From: Marsupella aquatica
Lineage: Eukaryota; Marchantiophyta
DNA length: 64,000 nt
NCBI GenBank assembly: GCA_973895155.1
Contig: OZ316891.1
Span: 20,956,001 to 21,020,000 of the forward strand
Direction: 5' to 3'
Part shown: piece by piece, positions 33,241 to 45,660 of the stretch
How the letters are laid out: the number at the start of each line of letters is the position of its first letter
Numbering within the stretch: the first letter of the stretch is position 1
Notes under the pieces: model-generated
Databases searched by the model: none
The model's input: only the letters and a program-made list of their open reading frames with translations
Told to the model about the DNA's origin: nothing
Made by a program: the position numbers and the translations under genes

Positions 33241-34945
33241 TTAGGCGTTGAGAGAGCTGGCAGCATATTTAGGTGGATCCACGTCGGGCTCCTGAGGAGA
33301 GTCATCATCAGATTCTATCCTAGTGAAGGATAACTTCAGTTGTGGGAGAGAAGCACCATCGACTGCTGTGAGAGTTGTGTCCGCCAGAATTTTGTCGTCC
33401 TCCTTGAAGTCTCCTCTAAGAATGCCCTTTGCCAGCTCATATTCTACATGTTGCTGAATCACCCTCTTCACAGGCCTAGCACCATAATTAGGGTCGTAGC
33501 CGAGATTCGCCAGTAGTGAAATTGCTGTGTCGCTTCCATTCAAAGTTATCTTCTTGCTGTCAAGTCTCGTTTGTACTCTATCCAACTGCAAACGCAATAC
33601 CAAAAAGAGGGAACATCGAATCAGATTTACACGATCATGTCACGGTTTTTTTGAAAACCAAATTTACAAACAAAAAAAAGCCTCCTCGACTCTAGTTCCA
33701 GTAATTCAAATCAATAAATAGAGCCCAAAATGACTTTAGCTATCGGAAAGTTTAGACGTTCGATCAGCTCGAGGACTGATAATCTCAGATAGGACTAAAA
33801 TCCAGTGTTAACCTACAGAGTGGACAGCTCCAGGGTCTCTCTATCAAGTCAAGTACAAACCAAGTCAGTAGTAACCATTCATCTTTCTAGTACATTATCT
33901 ACTCATACGTTCATGCAGTCATGCTGTTTCTTCAACACAAGCCCTCTGAAAACCGCTTCCAACTTAATGACTGACGAAAACTCCGCAACATTCATTCATC
34001 CATTACACACTGTCCGCCCTCTGTACTCTCTTACAAACTGCTACAAAATTCCAAGGAGTCTCATTCGAAATCCGTCGGAAAACCCGCTTCCAACTCATGG
34101 GGCCTGATATACTAATGACTACAGAAATTCCGCAGTAACAATTCTATACTGTTCGTCCTCTGGTCTCTCTCTTACAGACCGCTACGAAATCTTTAAGGGT
34201 TTGATTCCAAATCAATGCCTCATGAGAGTTCATCTCCCTCCACAATACTGCTTGTCAGTCTAGCTTAATTACAAAGAGAAATTAGAGAGACATACACGTA
34301 ATTTTACAATGCGGCTGATCTGCTCACGGTCGAGAAATTGGAATACAATGTACTCATCCCCCCGGTTCATGAACTCAGGTCGGAAGTCATCCTAGCAGCC
34401 TCCATCACGCGGTTTCTCATAGCCTGGTATGTCATCTCGTCAGCACTGTTGAGAACGTATTGCGATCCCACGTTCGCCGTCATGATGATGATGGTGTTGT
34501 TGAAATGCACAATTCTTCCTCTCGAGTCAGTCACTCTCCCGTCATCGAGAATCTGGAGGAAGAGATTGAACACATCTGAATGTGCTTTCTCAATTTCATC
34601 GAAGAGGAGGACCGAGTAAGGTCTACGACGCACAGCTTTCGTCAGCTGACCACCTTCTTCGTAGCCTACATAACCGGGGGGAGCACCAATCAGTCTGGAG
34701 ACAGAGTGTTTCTCCATGTATTCGCTCATGTCAGTGCGAATTAATGCTTCCTCTGTGTCGAATAAATGAAAGGTCAGCGCCTTAGCCAGCTCCGTTTTCC
34801 CAACACCTGTTGGGCCCATAAACATGAAGCTCGCTATGGGTTTATTGGGATCCGAAAGCCCAGCTCGTGAGGGCTGGATCGCTTTTGCAACAGACCGCAA
34901 GGCTGGGTCCTGACCAATCACACGTTTATGGAGCTCTTCGTCCAC
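33241..34945 (-). pseudogene. clpB: ClpB chaperone pseudogene, NBD2 and C-terminus
   Basis: C-terminal half of a ClpB/Hsp100 disaggregase. Exons on the minus strand are 34945-34296 and 33585-33241, separated by a 710 bp intron. Visible motifs are [20 protein letters not shown], Walker [10 protein letters not shown], the [20 protein letters not shown] pore region, Walker [12 protein letters not shown], sensor 1 MTANVGSQ, and the C-terminal GYDPNYGARPVKRVIQQHVE. A 1 bp loss near 34390 (GATGACTTCCGACC, where the family reads Q-T-F-R-P) shifts the frame. It resumes as [16 protein letters not shown] normally conserved Arg in AIQRSRAG is Pro. The 5' edge is not a gene start: it joins gene X sequence at 34940-34949. 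The rest of the gene is at 24.4-25.5 kb in the opposite orientation. Confidence 0.9.
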
Positions 34946-35858
34946 CTGTACCTGAAATTCCGTGTTTCGGGACTCTCTTGAAGCTTTGGTTTTGAGTTTA
35001 GTGCTTGGTCAGTAGATCCATCGGGTGCAGTGGAATGAGGTTCAAATCCTTCACTCACTATCTTGTTTTGAAAATTGTCTTCATCGTCCATATCCACATT
35101 AACACCCTGCACCAACCCAAGGTCACATTACGGCAACTTATAAGAGAAACACTTCTCCACCTCTATCGGAATTGGAATAGAAATTTGAGATATGCGTCGT
35201 TACCTGGTTCCTCTGGCCGGACCCAAAAAGGACAACAGAAGATCTTTCGTTTGCTTTGTCTAAATCCGACAGCTGCCGACTGAAAAACTCTTCTTCGACC
35301 TGCAGAATAGCATATTCACACTGGAGCGAGTCACAGCCGTTCTTCATGTAAAATTCAGGGTTCAGGGTTTGAGTTTCATCTTAGTGAGGTCGATGACTCA
35401 GCCTTTCCTTGTTTGACTCACGATAAGAATGCCATTTCCATTCAGGACAAGTCTGGACACAATTCTCTTGTCAACAATCGCTCAACAGAATCACCATCTG
35501 CTAAATTACTTGTCACGATGGACGATCGTGCAAGGGTTTAGGTTTATGCGAGGAGACTCTCAGTTCAGCGGGAAAGGACATGTGCCAAACAGACCTGAAG
35601 GCAGTGGAGCTGATCAGCGATCTTTGCGTTCATCAACTGAAGTGTGTTGGCCTCTTCTTCTAAGAATCTGCCATGGGACAAGTTATCAGACCGAGGCCAT
35701 TCGATCCTTACCAAACAATCCTTAAACCATAAACCCAAAACTCTAAGTGGAAAAAACAAAGGAATCAGTCTGTTTCTCAATGAAATGGAGCAAAATTCTT
35801 AGGAGAAGAAGGTGAGGCGGACAAACCTGAGAAGCTCTGCTGGGGTCAGGTGCTCCAT
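34940..35858 (-). pseudogene. gene X copy A (unrecognised coiled-coil protein), cut by rearrangement
   Basis: I do not recognise this family. Exons on the minus strand are 35858-35827, 35667-35595, 35299-35204 and 35106 to about 34940, with good GT-AG junctions and continuous frame. The product begins MEHLTPAELLRFLEEEANTL, a predicted helical or coiled-coil segment. It continues with EEEFFSRQLSDLDK and an acidic-polar tail containing MDDEDNFQNKIVSEGF. An upstream in-frame stretch (AAATGPSVRN) suggests the real start may be earlier. The gene is broken at ACAGGTGGAC (34940-34949), beyond which the sequence is ClpB in another frame. Copy B at 39.8-40.8 kb is its inverted duplicate. The exons of this copy are otherwise undamaged. 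Confidence 0.7.
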
Positions 35859-36860
35859 GTTGCGTACAGACGGCCCAGTAGCTGCAGCAGAGCCACGGCT
35901 AAAAGAGAACCATGGCTCTCTCAAGATTCGTCATTTGATGATATGAATCATTTCCTTTGTCAACAGGTTCGCCAGATGAGATATCTCACATCAAAGCTGC
36001 TCAGAATGATCATTCTGAGAATTTTAGTGTGATGAAGAAAGCTTTCACAGTGTAGAAGCACGGTCTTATTTAATTCCCCTCCATCCGAAACTTTGCTTGT
36101 ACTTGATGGGTCCTCATCAAGACATAAAGTTGTCAATCCTGCCCAAGAAGAAATTGGCTCTTCCCTAGCTGCAAGTCAAAATTAGCTTTCCGTGAACTCT
36201 GCATGGAAACCAGCCCCGGCTTTGAGGGGAGACTAGAGTTACTAGTAGGCTGTGGGGACACTAGAGTTACAAATAGGTTTAATAACAAGGTGAAATGGAA
36301 GACGGGACCATGCTAATGCATCTCCAAAGTAGATGTGGTGTGATGGTCCCCATGGAAGAAGAACAGGCCATGAGATCGGATGTGGTGTCAAGGTCCCCAC
36401 TTTCCCGAAATTAGGAGAAGAATGAGGATAGAAACTCTTTAAACCTGGCGGATCTCTACATAGGAAACTCACACTACTACATACAGACAACCTTGGGTCT
36501 TTCCAAAACATATTGTGTCGGATTGCATACGTGCTATGGTTAAGCTGAGCAGCATTCTACCTTCTTCGTGGCCGTTACCTCAGTGTTACACTAATACGCA
36601 CATATCCAAATAACATAACCAAAGCCAGAATATATTAAAATTGTGACATCTTTATAAACACAATAAAAATAATGATAGTATTGTAAATTAAAACCTCTTT
36701 AAAGAAGTTGTTCTTGTAAACACTAAATGCCTTGTTTCCAGAACATTGTGTTTTAGTGACATATTTATAAAAATAATAACAATATTGTAAATTACAACAT
36801 CTTTAATGACCATGCTTGTAAATACTAATGCCCTGTTTCCGTAGCATTGTGGGCCATATT
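34950..36860 (-). repeat. inverted repeat, left arm (matches 39340-40750)
   Basis: Introns, exons and upstream flank of gene X match the right arm in reverse orientation over 34950 to about 36214. After an insertion of about 475 bp unique to this arm (about 36215-36690) the match resumes to about 36815. Estimated identity by eye is above 90 percent. Confidence 0.88.
36640..36850. repeat. ~106 bp imperfect tandem duplication, AT-rich
   Basis: A block with TATTGTAAATTA(A/C)AAC and CTTGTAAA(C/T)ACTAA...TGCC(C/T)TGTTTCC...CATTGTG appears twice. One diverged copy is also in the right arm at 39355-39445. It may be a small transposable element fragment. Confidence 0.6.
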
Positions 36861-38964
36861 GCCACCTAAAAGAGGGTTTTAGCCCAGGCAAGTTTTTGAG
36901 TGACTATCATTGCCCATACTACCCTTGGAACAAGGAGTTGACACTTCTTAATTTTGGAAACACTGTTCCCTCCACCTGTTTGCGGTTGATTTCTTTCCCA
37001 ACATAGTGCCCAAAAGTTTAATATAACATTGTATCAAGTGAAGCCTTTAGTTTTATATCTTTATTTCTTTGTATCGTAGCATCAATCCTACACATCTTAT
37101 AGAGTGAAGCTTTTCTATTTTCTCCCCAACAGAGTGCCCATGAATGTCATCTTCCTTTGCACTGTAGATCATTTCTACAGATCTTATCAATTTCATCTTC
37201 CTATTTTTGGCATCATTTTCACACATCGTAGAGTGAAACATTTTATTTCTTTCCCAAATGGTGCGCATGACTCGAATTTTGTTGCCAAACCACACAAAAA
37301 GTACCCTATTTGGGTCCTATGTGGGTTGGGTGTCACCCAACAACGCGATTCGAGAAATACAGTAGGAGCTGCCTTCGACTACGGTAGCGAGACAGAGGAG
37401 ACTTTGAGGGTAAGGCTCTGTGCTCCTCGTGTGTTTGCTGTTCACAATGCTGGTCGGAGCTTGCTATCTTCACTGCCCGGTGCCAACTTTGTGTGCTCGC
37501 AATCTGGGAGTTTTTTCTACTTTGGAGGGCTTTCGAGGACTGAGGGGGTGACATTCCTCGACTCAGTACTTCGTGTCTTTGTGTAGCGTGTTTGTTTTTA
37601 TTGGTGGCTCTATGTATTTGATTGTAAAGGTACAGCTTGTTTTGCGTAGCATTGTGGGTGTTGGACATGGCGGCTCTGTGTATACAATGTCGGAGCTCCC
37701 TGGGCAAGGGTTGACACTGCCACTATGAAAGCATTTCTGCTGTGTGATTGCATTTTTTCTCCAGTGTTTGCTATTTTGACGTTGAGACATTGGATTGGAC
37801 TATGGAGAAACCTCAGGGATCGAGAATAGCCTCAGACTTCAGTCCTGACTAATTCAGGGTGTTATCCTACTCACTGCCTCAAGAACGGGAACCAGTGTTC
37901 AATGCCCTGTGAGCAACTTTACTCTTTTGAAGAAGTCCACTGTCACTATTGGCGTAGGATGTTCTCAATCCCTTGAGATGAAGGTACACACGAGATCTTC
38001 TCTTTGCGAACCGAAGTTCGCTCGCACTCAAAACCAGATGAGAATGCTCGTTCATAAGGCGCTACCATTACAGCAGGTCTTAAATTGAGAGATTGGATGG
38101 AGAGAGCACATTGATTAGATTGCGATGTGCTCATCTTTTGTGTTCTGTAGAGCTCATCTTGGAAACATTTTCCGACTCCGTATACGTATTGCATAACTGT
38201 ATTCATGTGTGAATTTTGAGAGATGGATTGCAATTGCCATGTTTTCTCCTGCTCGTTTTGTGATTAGAAGTATGTTTGATACTTTTGTGTTTTGTTTTCT
38301 GCTCGTTTTGTGAATAGAATCTTGGTTGATATGTCGTAGCGGCCTTGACATGGGAAAACTGAAGCGGCCATGAGATTGGAGAACTAATGGCAGTTGGGTG
38401 AGGACCAATGAAGGAGCAGCCTTTGGCAGTGGTGCGATTGGAGTATAGTAGTAGCTGGAGCAAAGGTTTCATTCAGAAGAGTCCATTCCTGTGTCAAAGG
38501 TGAAAATTCGTCACGTTGGTGGAGGGTTTAGACTACATCTGGCAGGCCATTTCTGTCAGTTGTTCTGGAAGTGAGACGGTAGAGAGGATGGTGCCATTTA
38601 AAGAGATAGTTTTAGATGCTGTAGTTCTCTTTGTTCACGGGAGTATAGTTCACTTCAGAGCTGGAAGTCAAGGTGCTTGCGCTATTGTTGATCTATTTTC
38701 TATAACTGCAATTCTTGGGCAAACTAAACCGTAGGTCTTAATGGTCCAATCTGTCGTTCTCCGAACCGAATCAGTTACCCTAAATCAGAACTTGTTATAA
38801 ACCTTCACTGAATTGTCATATAGCGTGATCTTTTACATTGCAGAGAGCGGAGCACACCCTAGATGAGTTTTCTGGATTTTGACTTTGGTTATGAAGAGGA
38901 ACGATGTCTGTAATTGTGAACAGGGCGTCAAGTAATCGGCCCTAATCGTTGTTCGCAGCTGACT
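36861..38964. other. spacer between inverted arms
   Basis: No confident gene. A 160-codon plus-strand open frame (37104-37586) begins in two diverged copies of a TAGAGTGAA(G/A)C...TTTC(T/C)(C/T)CCCAA block and has no recognisable domain. ORFs at 37946-38472 (minus) also lack motifs. Confidence 0.4.
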
Positions 38965-39036
38965 ATGGCGACCCAATACAACTCCGAAGACTTGGCGACT
39001 CTGCTCAAACCCTTCCATGACCGCGCCAAACTTGCA
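38965..39036 (+). other. orphan first coding exon candidate
   Basis: A 24-codon open segment starts with ATG in good context (GACTATGGCG) and encodes MATQYNSEDLATLLKPFHDR plus AKLA. It is followed by a consensus donor GTAAGT at 39037. It looks like a genuine exon 1. It lies 0.8 kb upstream of gene X copy B, but its phase does not fit either obvious acceptor there, so the partner exon is unknown. Confidence 0.4.
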
Positions 39037-39339
39037 GTAAGTTTGTTATGTCTGAAACCCTCAATGATTTAAGTTGATTCTTATAGACCTCGGAGGTTGT
39101 AGAGGTGCGTCTGGATTGAATCCTACCCAGCATTGTGCTAATTTCTTTGAGGACGAGAGTTTTTCCATTACCTCTTGCTGTTGCTATTGGTTCCAATCGT
39201 GGTTTTGTGGAGGTGATTTGAAAAATTGTACTTGGCTTAGAATTAGAAACCCTCAAGGAATTCTCTCCTGATTAATTGCTTTAATTGGAAGACGGGTCTA
39301 GCAAGAAAATTGGGTGAAGAGTGGCTCGTGATTTCGAAT

Positions 39340-40750
39340 TCAACTTGGTTTATAATTGTTGTAATTTACAATACTGTTATTATTTTAATAAATATGTCAC
39401 TAAAACACAATGCTCTGGAAATAGGGCATTTAGTATATACAAGAACAGCTTCTTCACCCTAAACCTATTAAAACTGGGGCTGGTTTCCATGCAGAGTTCA
39501 TGGAAAGCTAATTTTGACTTGCAGCTAGGGAAGAGCCGATTTCTTCTTGGGCAGGATTGGCAACTTTATGTCTTGATGAGGACCCATCAAGTACAAGCAA
39601 AGTTTCGGATGGAGGGGAATTAAATAAGACCGTGCTTCTACACTGTGAAATCTTTCTTCATCATACTAAAATTCTCAGAATGAGCATTCTGAGCAGCTTT
39701 GATGTGAGATATCTCATCTGGCGAACCTGTTGACAAAGGAAATGATTCATATCATCAAATGACGAATCTTGAGAGAGCCATGGTTCTCTTTTAGCCATGG
39801 TTCTGCTGCAGCTACTGGGCTGTCTGTACGCAACATGGAGCACCTGACCCCAGCAGAGCTTCTCAGGTTTGTCCGCCTCACCTTCTTCTCCTAAGAATTT
39901 TGCTCCATTTCATTGAGAAACAGACTGATTCCTTTGTTTTTTCCACTTAGAGTTTTGGGTTTAGGGTTTAAGGATTGTTTGGTATGGATCGAATGGCCTT
40001 GGTCTGATAACTTGTCCCATGGCAGATTCTTAGAAGAAGAGGCCAACACACTTCAGTTGATGAACGCAAAGATCGCTGATCAGCTCCACTGCCTTCAGGT
40101 CTGTTTGTCACATGTCCTTTCCCGCTGAACTGAAAGTCCCCGGGCATAAACCTAAACCCTTGCACGATCGTCCATCATGACAAGGAATTTAGCAGACGGT
40201 GACTCTATTGAGCGATCGTTGACAAGAGAATTGTGTCCAGACTTGTCCTGAATGAAAATGGCATTCTTATCGTGAGTCAAACAAGGAAAGGCTGATTCAT
40301 TGACCTCACTAAAGATGAAACCCAAACCCTGAACCCTGAATTTTACATGAAGTACGGTTGTGACTCGCTCCAGTGTGAATATGCTATTCTGCAGGTCGAA
40401 GAAGAGTTTTTCAGTCGGCAGCTGTCGGATTAGACAAAGCAAATGAAAGATCTTCTGTTGTCCTTTTTGGGTCTGGCCAGAGGAAACAGGTAACAACGCA
40501 TATCTCGAATTTCTATTCCGATTCCGATAGAGGTGGAGAAGTGTTTTTGTTTTATTATAAGTTGCCATAATGTAACCTTGGGTTGGTGCAGGGTGTTAGT
40601 GTGGATACGGACGATGAAGACAATTTTCAAAACAAGATAGTGAGTGAGGGATTTGAACCTCATTCCACTGCACCCGATGGATCTACTGACCAAGCACTAA
40701 ACTCAAAACCAAAGCTTCAAGAGAGTCCCAAAACACGGAATAGTTCAGGT
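39340..40750 (+). repeat. inverted repeat, right arm (matches 34950-36815)
   Basis: Reverse-complement copy of the left arm. It lacks the roughly 475 bp insertion present there. The loop between arms is about 2.5 kb. Confidence 0.88.
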
Positions 40751-40762
40751 ACAGGTGGACAG
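39835..40762 (+). pseudogene. gene X copy B (unrecognised coiled-coil protein), frameshifted
   Basis: Exons 39835-39866, 40026-40098, 40395-40489 and 40592-40762 match copy A almost exactly at the protein level. The last exon ends NSSGTGGQ before a GTGAGC donor. Exon 3 is 95 nt here and 96 nt in copy A. A missing T (GATTAG here, GATTTAG in copy A) creates an immediate stop after RQLSD. So copy B has the intact 3' junction but a frameshift, and copy A has the intact frame but no 3' end. No family match is recognised; it is a helical, acidic small protein. Confidence 0.7.
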
Positions 40763-41592
40763 GTGAGCCGCTGTCACTAATTTTCAACTTTGTTCAAATT
40801 TTAGCTACCTGCGTTGTCTCCATTCATACTGAAGACCGTGTGAATCTCTGTAACTTCCATGTAGAGTTACTGGATAGATGGCCAACCTTGTAGAGAACAA
40901 TCCTTAGACGATTGCCCATGAAGTCTATACCGTAGCTGAAAGAAGATTACTAAGAAAAGAGTTGGTTAGAGTGTCTGTTATTCGATGGGAAGCTGTACTG
41001 ATACTTAAGAATATTTAAATTCCTTCAGATATGCTCAATTTTTTTCTCATGCAGTTCCACAATGTAGTCGTGACCTGCCTTTGTTGAAACAGTTCCCATT
41101 GGCAGCAAAAGACTATTGTGGGAGCCGAAGTAGTTTTTTGTCCAATTCCAGTAAATTTTACCCATTAATGCCGTATCTGTAAGGCTGACCTCCTTTTGTG
41201 GGATACTTTCTGAGGATGTTTTGTACATTGAATATAGGATCCGAGTGACCACGACATGGCGGAGGATTTGCAAGGTCAGCAACAAGAACAGGAAGTTCTA
41301 AACCTGAAAGAACCGTCACCGCCTCACCGTACCTTTGGGAGGAGGCCATCTCGACGACCAGCCAGGCTTCAGGACTAGCGACAAGCAGTGAATTGAACGC
41401 AAGATCTGACGAAGGTTGTGGACTCTGAACTGTAACCGGTCGGTATTGAAACTTCAACTGAATGATGGGAGGTGTCCATGGGAATGGTGCTTAAGGTGAT
41501 CTGAAGTGAAAGTTGCTCGGCCAGGTGCTCGCATCCAGGAAGCTTTGAGATTTGAGGATTCTAGGTCGAAGACCCTCCCATGCTCACAAACA
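40751..41592 (+). repeat. duplicated segment, copy 2 (matches 25528-26366)
   Basis: Continues from gene X copy B without a break through GGTGGACAGGTGAGCCGCTG. It matches 25528-26366 in direct orientation. This is taken as the original downstream sequence of gene X. Confidence 0.88.
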
Positions 41593-44529
41593 AGATAGGA
41601 TAAGGTCTAGGGAGGCCAAACATATATAGAAGCATAACTGTGAGCTAGAACATACATGAATAGCAGTGGTCAAATAGATACAAATGATCATTATGTTGAA
41701 AGTATTCATTGAAGCCCTTTCTTTGGGATAACCCGGTTGACTTGTGCCCCCAGGACATTTTTTATTGTTTCGTAACGGAAATTAAAACTAAGATTGAATC
41801 ATTAATTAATAGAGTCCCCTCCGTTTAGGAACGAGTCACCTTGACCTCAGTGTGAAATCACCGACAAGTTGCGTTACAGAGTCATTCATGATACAGACGA
41901 TCCTGCCCTAGTCGAGACAATCGAGACCTGAAGTGCTGCCACCCAAGGCAACTATGGACTCGACCCCATTTCTCCCCCACTTAATTTTTGCGTTTTCCCT
42001 AGTTGGGGCAGACAGTTGACAGTACCGTACTCCCTTTGGACCCAAATTCATAGAACGGCGAGCTGGTATCACGCATACAGTTTACGGAAACCTTTTCAAT
42101 GACTATTAGCTGCCCCGGTACGTAGTGTCCCGTGGTAATGCGGAGGAATCACAATTGGTTGCACTAAAGGAGAGCAAGGAGTTGGACCTCAAAATCAGCA
42201 ATATATTTGTAAGTGGGGTAGGGTAGCCATGGTAAGATATTCAGTTTTGGGCGAAGCTGGGTAGTGACATGTGCGTTAACTCAGCAATATACAGTCCGGG
42301 CCTCAGTCTCCAAATGAAATGACTCTGGCTCTCCCCTAGACGTACTATATATGATTGACACGAGCAGTATGCACGTGAGTTGAGGGCCGGCCCATAGGGA
42401 GTCGGGCCAGGGCATTTATGGGATAGTGTCGGTCAACGCAATTGGGTTGTGTTTATTGTTGCCTTATTTGCGATTCTGGGGTGCAGTGAGAAAGCAGTCG
42501 TTATCTGCATCGTCTTGTGGGTGTTTCTTGGCCAGTTAGTCTTTCTCTGTGGGACTTTCACCACGTCATTGAAATTTGTTTGGCTGGGAGCCACCTGAGA
42601 TCCTCCTTCTGAGTAAAGTTCTACTAAAGGTTTTTGAGAATGAACAAGTTGGTTTATGAGGTAATGTACAAACTACGAGTTGGTTTATCAGGTAATCTAC
42701 AGTACAGACTGAAATCTCTACCTGAGGAATTTGTGTCCACTGTTCCTTTTTATGAGAGTAGCACTGTAGAGCTGGAAACTCCATTGCTTTATGGGTTGAA
42801 ATGTGGAATGGATTTCAAGATTTTGGGTTTTTGAGGTTGGGATATTCTGAGGGATATGGCTACCTCGATATGCTCTGACCTGTCTCGAATCTTTCTTTTG
42901 TGAGTTCCATTAGTATCCAGATCCAATACAGAACTGCGTATGATCAATAACTCGTGTTCGTTGTGGTCAGTTGTCTCAGGTGAATGCCGATCCCTTGATG
43001 GACCACACAGGGCAAATTCCAGGGGGCCTCAAGTTCCAAGGGGATTCTCGTGACAAGGTTACTATAATTAAATATACATAGTGGGATACAGGTTAGAGGG
43101 TAAATACTGACTATCGCGTATGGCAAATGTTAGCTCTCAAGGTGCTAATGAAGTGGATAACAAGCTGAATGGAGGTGGATGTCTCTTACGATTCGAGCTC
43201 ACGAAATTTTTAAATTATCTATTTTGCAGAAGTTTCACACGAACAGAATTTCCCTTTGGATAGTTACTCCAACAGGATGAAGAATTTTAGATGCTTCAAG
43301 TTGGAAAGTTGACTGGAAAGCCTCCATTGACATTTTCTGTAAAACTTGCGCTATTTGTAGCTGGCTGTTCGGCTCCGGTCTTTTTCCCTTGTCAAACAGG
43401 CCAAACAATCTTAATATGGACTGGTCTCCACCTCCATGGGCTTTTCTTGCACTTTTGGCTGCCAACTCAAAGGCAAGAGGACAAGAGAGATTAGGGCATG
43501 GTGCCCAGGCACTTCAGCTCCATGAAATCAATGCATGAGGGGAAGACCCAGCTAGCGACACCCTGATATGAAAATTGTTCTAACAGTCTGAACTTAGTGC
43601 ACTCATTTTCCGGTGTAAATGCTCGTTTTTTGCAATGAAAACAGAATGGCAACCGCTTCACTAATGGAGACATTACATTGGAGTATGCAATACTGTTGAG
43701 AACCTGATGAATTGGACGACTCAGGTTTGAACACAGGACCCTCCCAGGAGGGTTAAAAGCATACTTAAAGCAGGCTCCCAAAGTGGCAAACCAGGGCTGA
43801 AAAGATGACCTGCACTCCCCCGCTCTACACAACTCATCCCCTCCATGCATTAGTCTCTGCACCCTTGTATGTAATGTGCATTGGCTCATTTCCTGACCCA
43901 CCACTCAAAACGAGTGAAACGGTTCAAAACCAGTTGGTTTGGAGGACATGACAAGCTACAAATGTGATGGAAGAAATTGCTCGAAAGTTTATAGTTCTTT
44001 GTCTGTGAGGTGTATTTCCAGTGCTAGCAATGCTCAGATAGACAGTGCACTTTGCATTTGTAAGTGAAGAAATAATAATACTATGTGGTACAAAAATCAT
44101 CAAATGTCAACCCTATGTTAGCACCTAAGGGAAAGCAAGGGATCTATGTCCCTCTCTTTAAACACCAAGCAGGGAAGAAAAACTCATCTTGTCCCTTACG
44201 CTAACTTACAGCCTTAATCTGAGAATAACATCTCTAATCTAGGGACTCCTACTACTTTAATTAGCTGCTGGATGCTGATAGGGCTTTAATTTAGTGATGC
44301 AAAGCATCGATTAGGAGCATAGAAACTTCCCATCAGCATCCAGCAGCAAATTCAGAATCTTAAATACTTCAATATGAGACAAATTGCTCTATTTTCCTTT
44401 GTGTGCATTTCTGGTGCAGTTTCCCTCAATTATGGTCCTTCCCCTAGCTTTAGTTCCTTTCTTCTTGCCCTATATGTCCACAGAGACAACTATAATATGT
44501 TTCGACGAGCCCTATGCCAGTGCGTTGCA
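41593..44529. other. intergenic
   Basis: No gene recognised. A 137-codon minus-strand open frame (43491-43904) contains several Cys residues but no known motif, and it overlaps a phrase (GTGTTCAAACC near 43736, minus) loosely like a Pol III B box. Confidence 0.4.
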
Positions 44530-44770
44530 CTGTGCAAGGAGGGCCGGTCCCATAGGGAGAATTCAATCAATCGCATGTTATGGGGGGGCGAGCAAGGCAG
44601 GAGGGCGCGAAGCCCTATGGAGGGGGGCGAGCGAGGCTGGAGGGCACGAAGCCCTATGGAGGGGGGCGAGCGAGGCTCGTGCCTCCTTCATTCGCCACGG
44701 ACGGGGGAGCAGGGGTGTCGGGGCCAGGAGGGGCGCGAAGCCCTATGGAGGGGGCTGCGCATGCCTGAGT
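44530..44770. repeat. GC-rich tandem repeat, 39 bp unit
   Basis: The phrase GAAGCCCTATGGAGGGGG occurs at 44609, 44648 and 44738, and GGGGCGAGC(A/G)AGGC occurs before and after. It is open in three plus-strand frames as a consequence of the repeat (for example 44374-44826). It stands out sharply from the AT-rich flanks. Confidence 0.8.
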
Positions 44771-45660
44771 GCCTCATTCAATCTGGTGCATGCCTCGTTT
44801 CACAATCGGACGGCTACGAAAAATGAGATGCTTGTATCTGACGGTTAAGACTGATTCCCGCTGAAATTTGAATTCGTAACGGGATGACGGACGAAAGTGG
44901 CCAAATAGGCGGGATTGTGTATTATAGTGTTAGATAGGTAACTGACGAAACCTATTTTCTACTCGTGTCATTCTTCGTTTATTTCTGTTTTCTGTAATAA
45001 TCCAAGTCAAAAACTTTATTGATCAGTAAACAAGGGCTTATTCACCCTACTTTCCAAAGATTGTAAACATATTGTCTCCTCTAATTATTGTTATACGTAA
45101 GTATGATAATAGTAACATAAAATAGTATTTGCACTCAATCAATGTAGATACAAAACAAAGTACAATCTTCACAATTTGAGAGAGGTCATTACAGTTGCTA
45201 CCTACCTAGAAGATATTGCGGTTCTTACAAACCTCTTTATGACATAAATGTGTTTGTTGGTCAGTTAGACTAGCTCACGCATGATTACAATTGAGAAACA
45301 AGCCATCATTCAGAGTCAATAGATTTTAGACAACATGGGGAATCCGGGTCTAGATTTTTCCAAATATACAGTTCAACTTAGAGCTTTGAGACAACTTAGA
45401 AATTGAGGTCTAGATTATTTCAAATTACATTTCAAACTATAACTTTTGAAATTTTAGATAGTACGGTTTGCATACCTACCTATGTGGATTCAAGCAAACC
45501 ACTTTTTCCGCTTGAATCAAGTAGAGTGGGATTTCAGGTCTTTCGATTACTTTAGAAATTGATGTCATCCTAGCTTGAAGGAACTACTCTGTTTGTTCTC
45601 AATTTGTTTGGTTCCATGACTCTTTCAAGAACAAATACGAAGTATTGAGATGGTAGTTGG
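44771..45660. other. intergenic, AT-rich
   Basis: Nothing recognised beyond AT-rich unique sequence with short local similarities (AACTTAGA, TCTAGATT). Confidence 0.5.
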
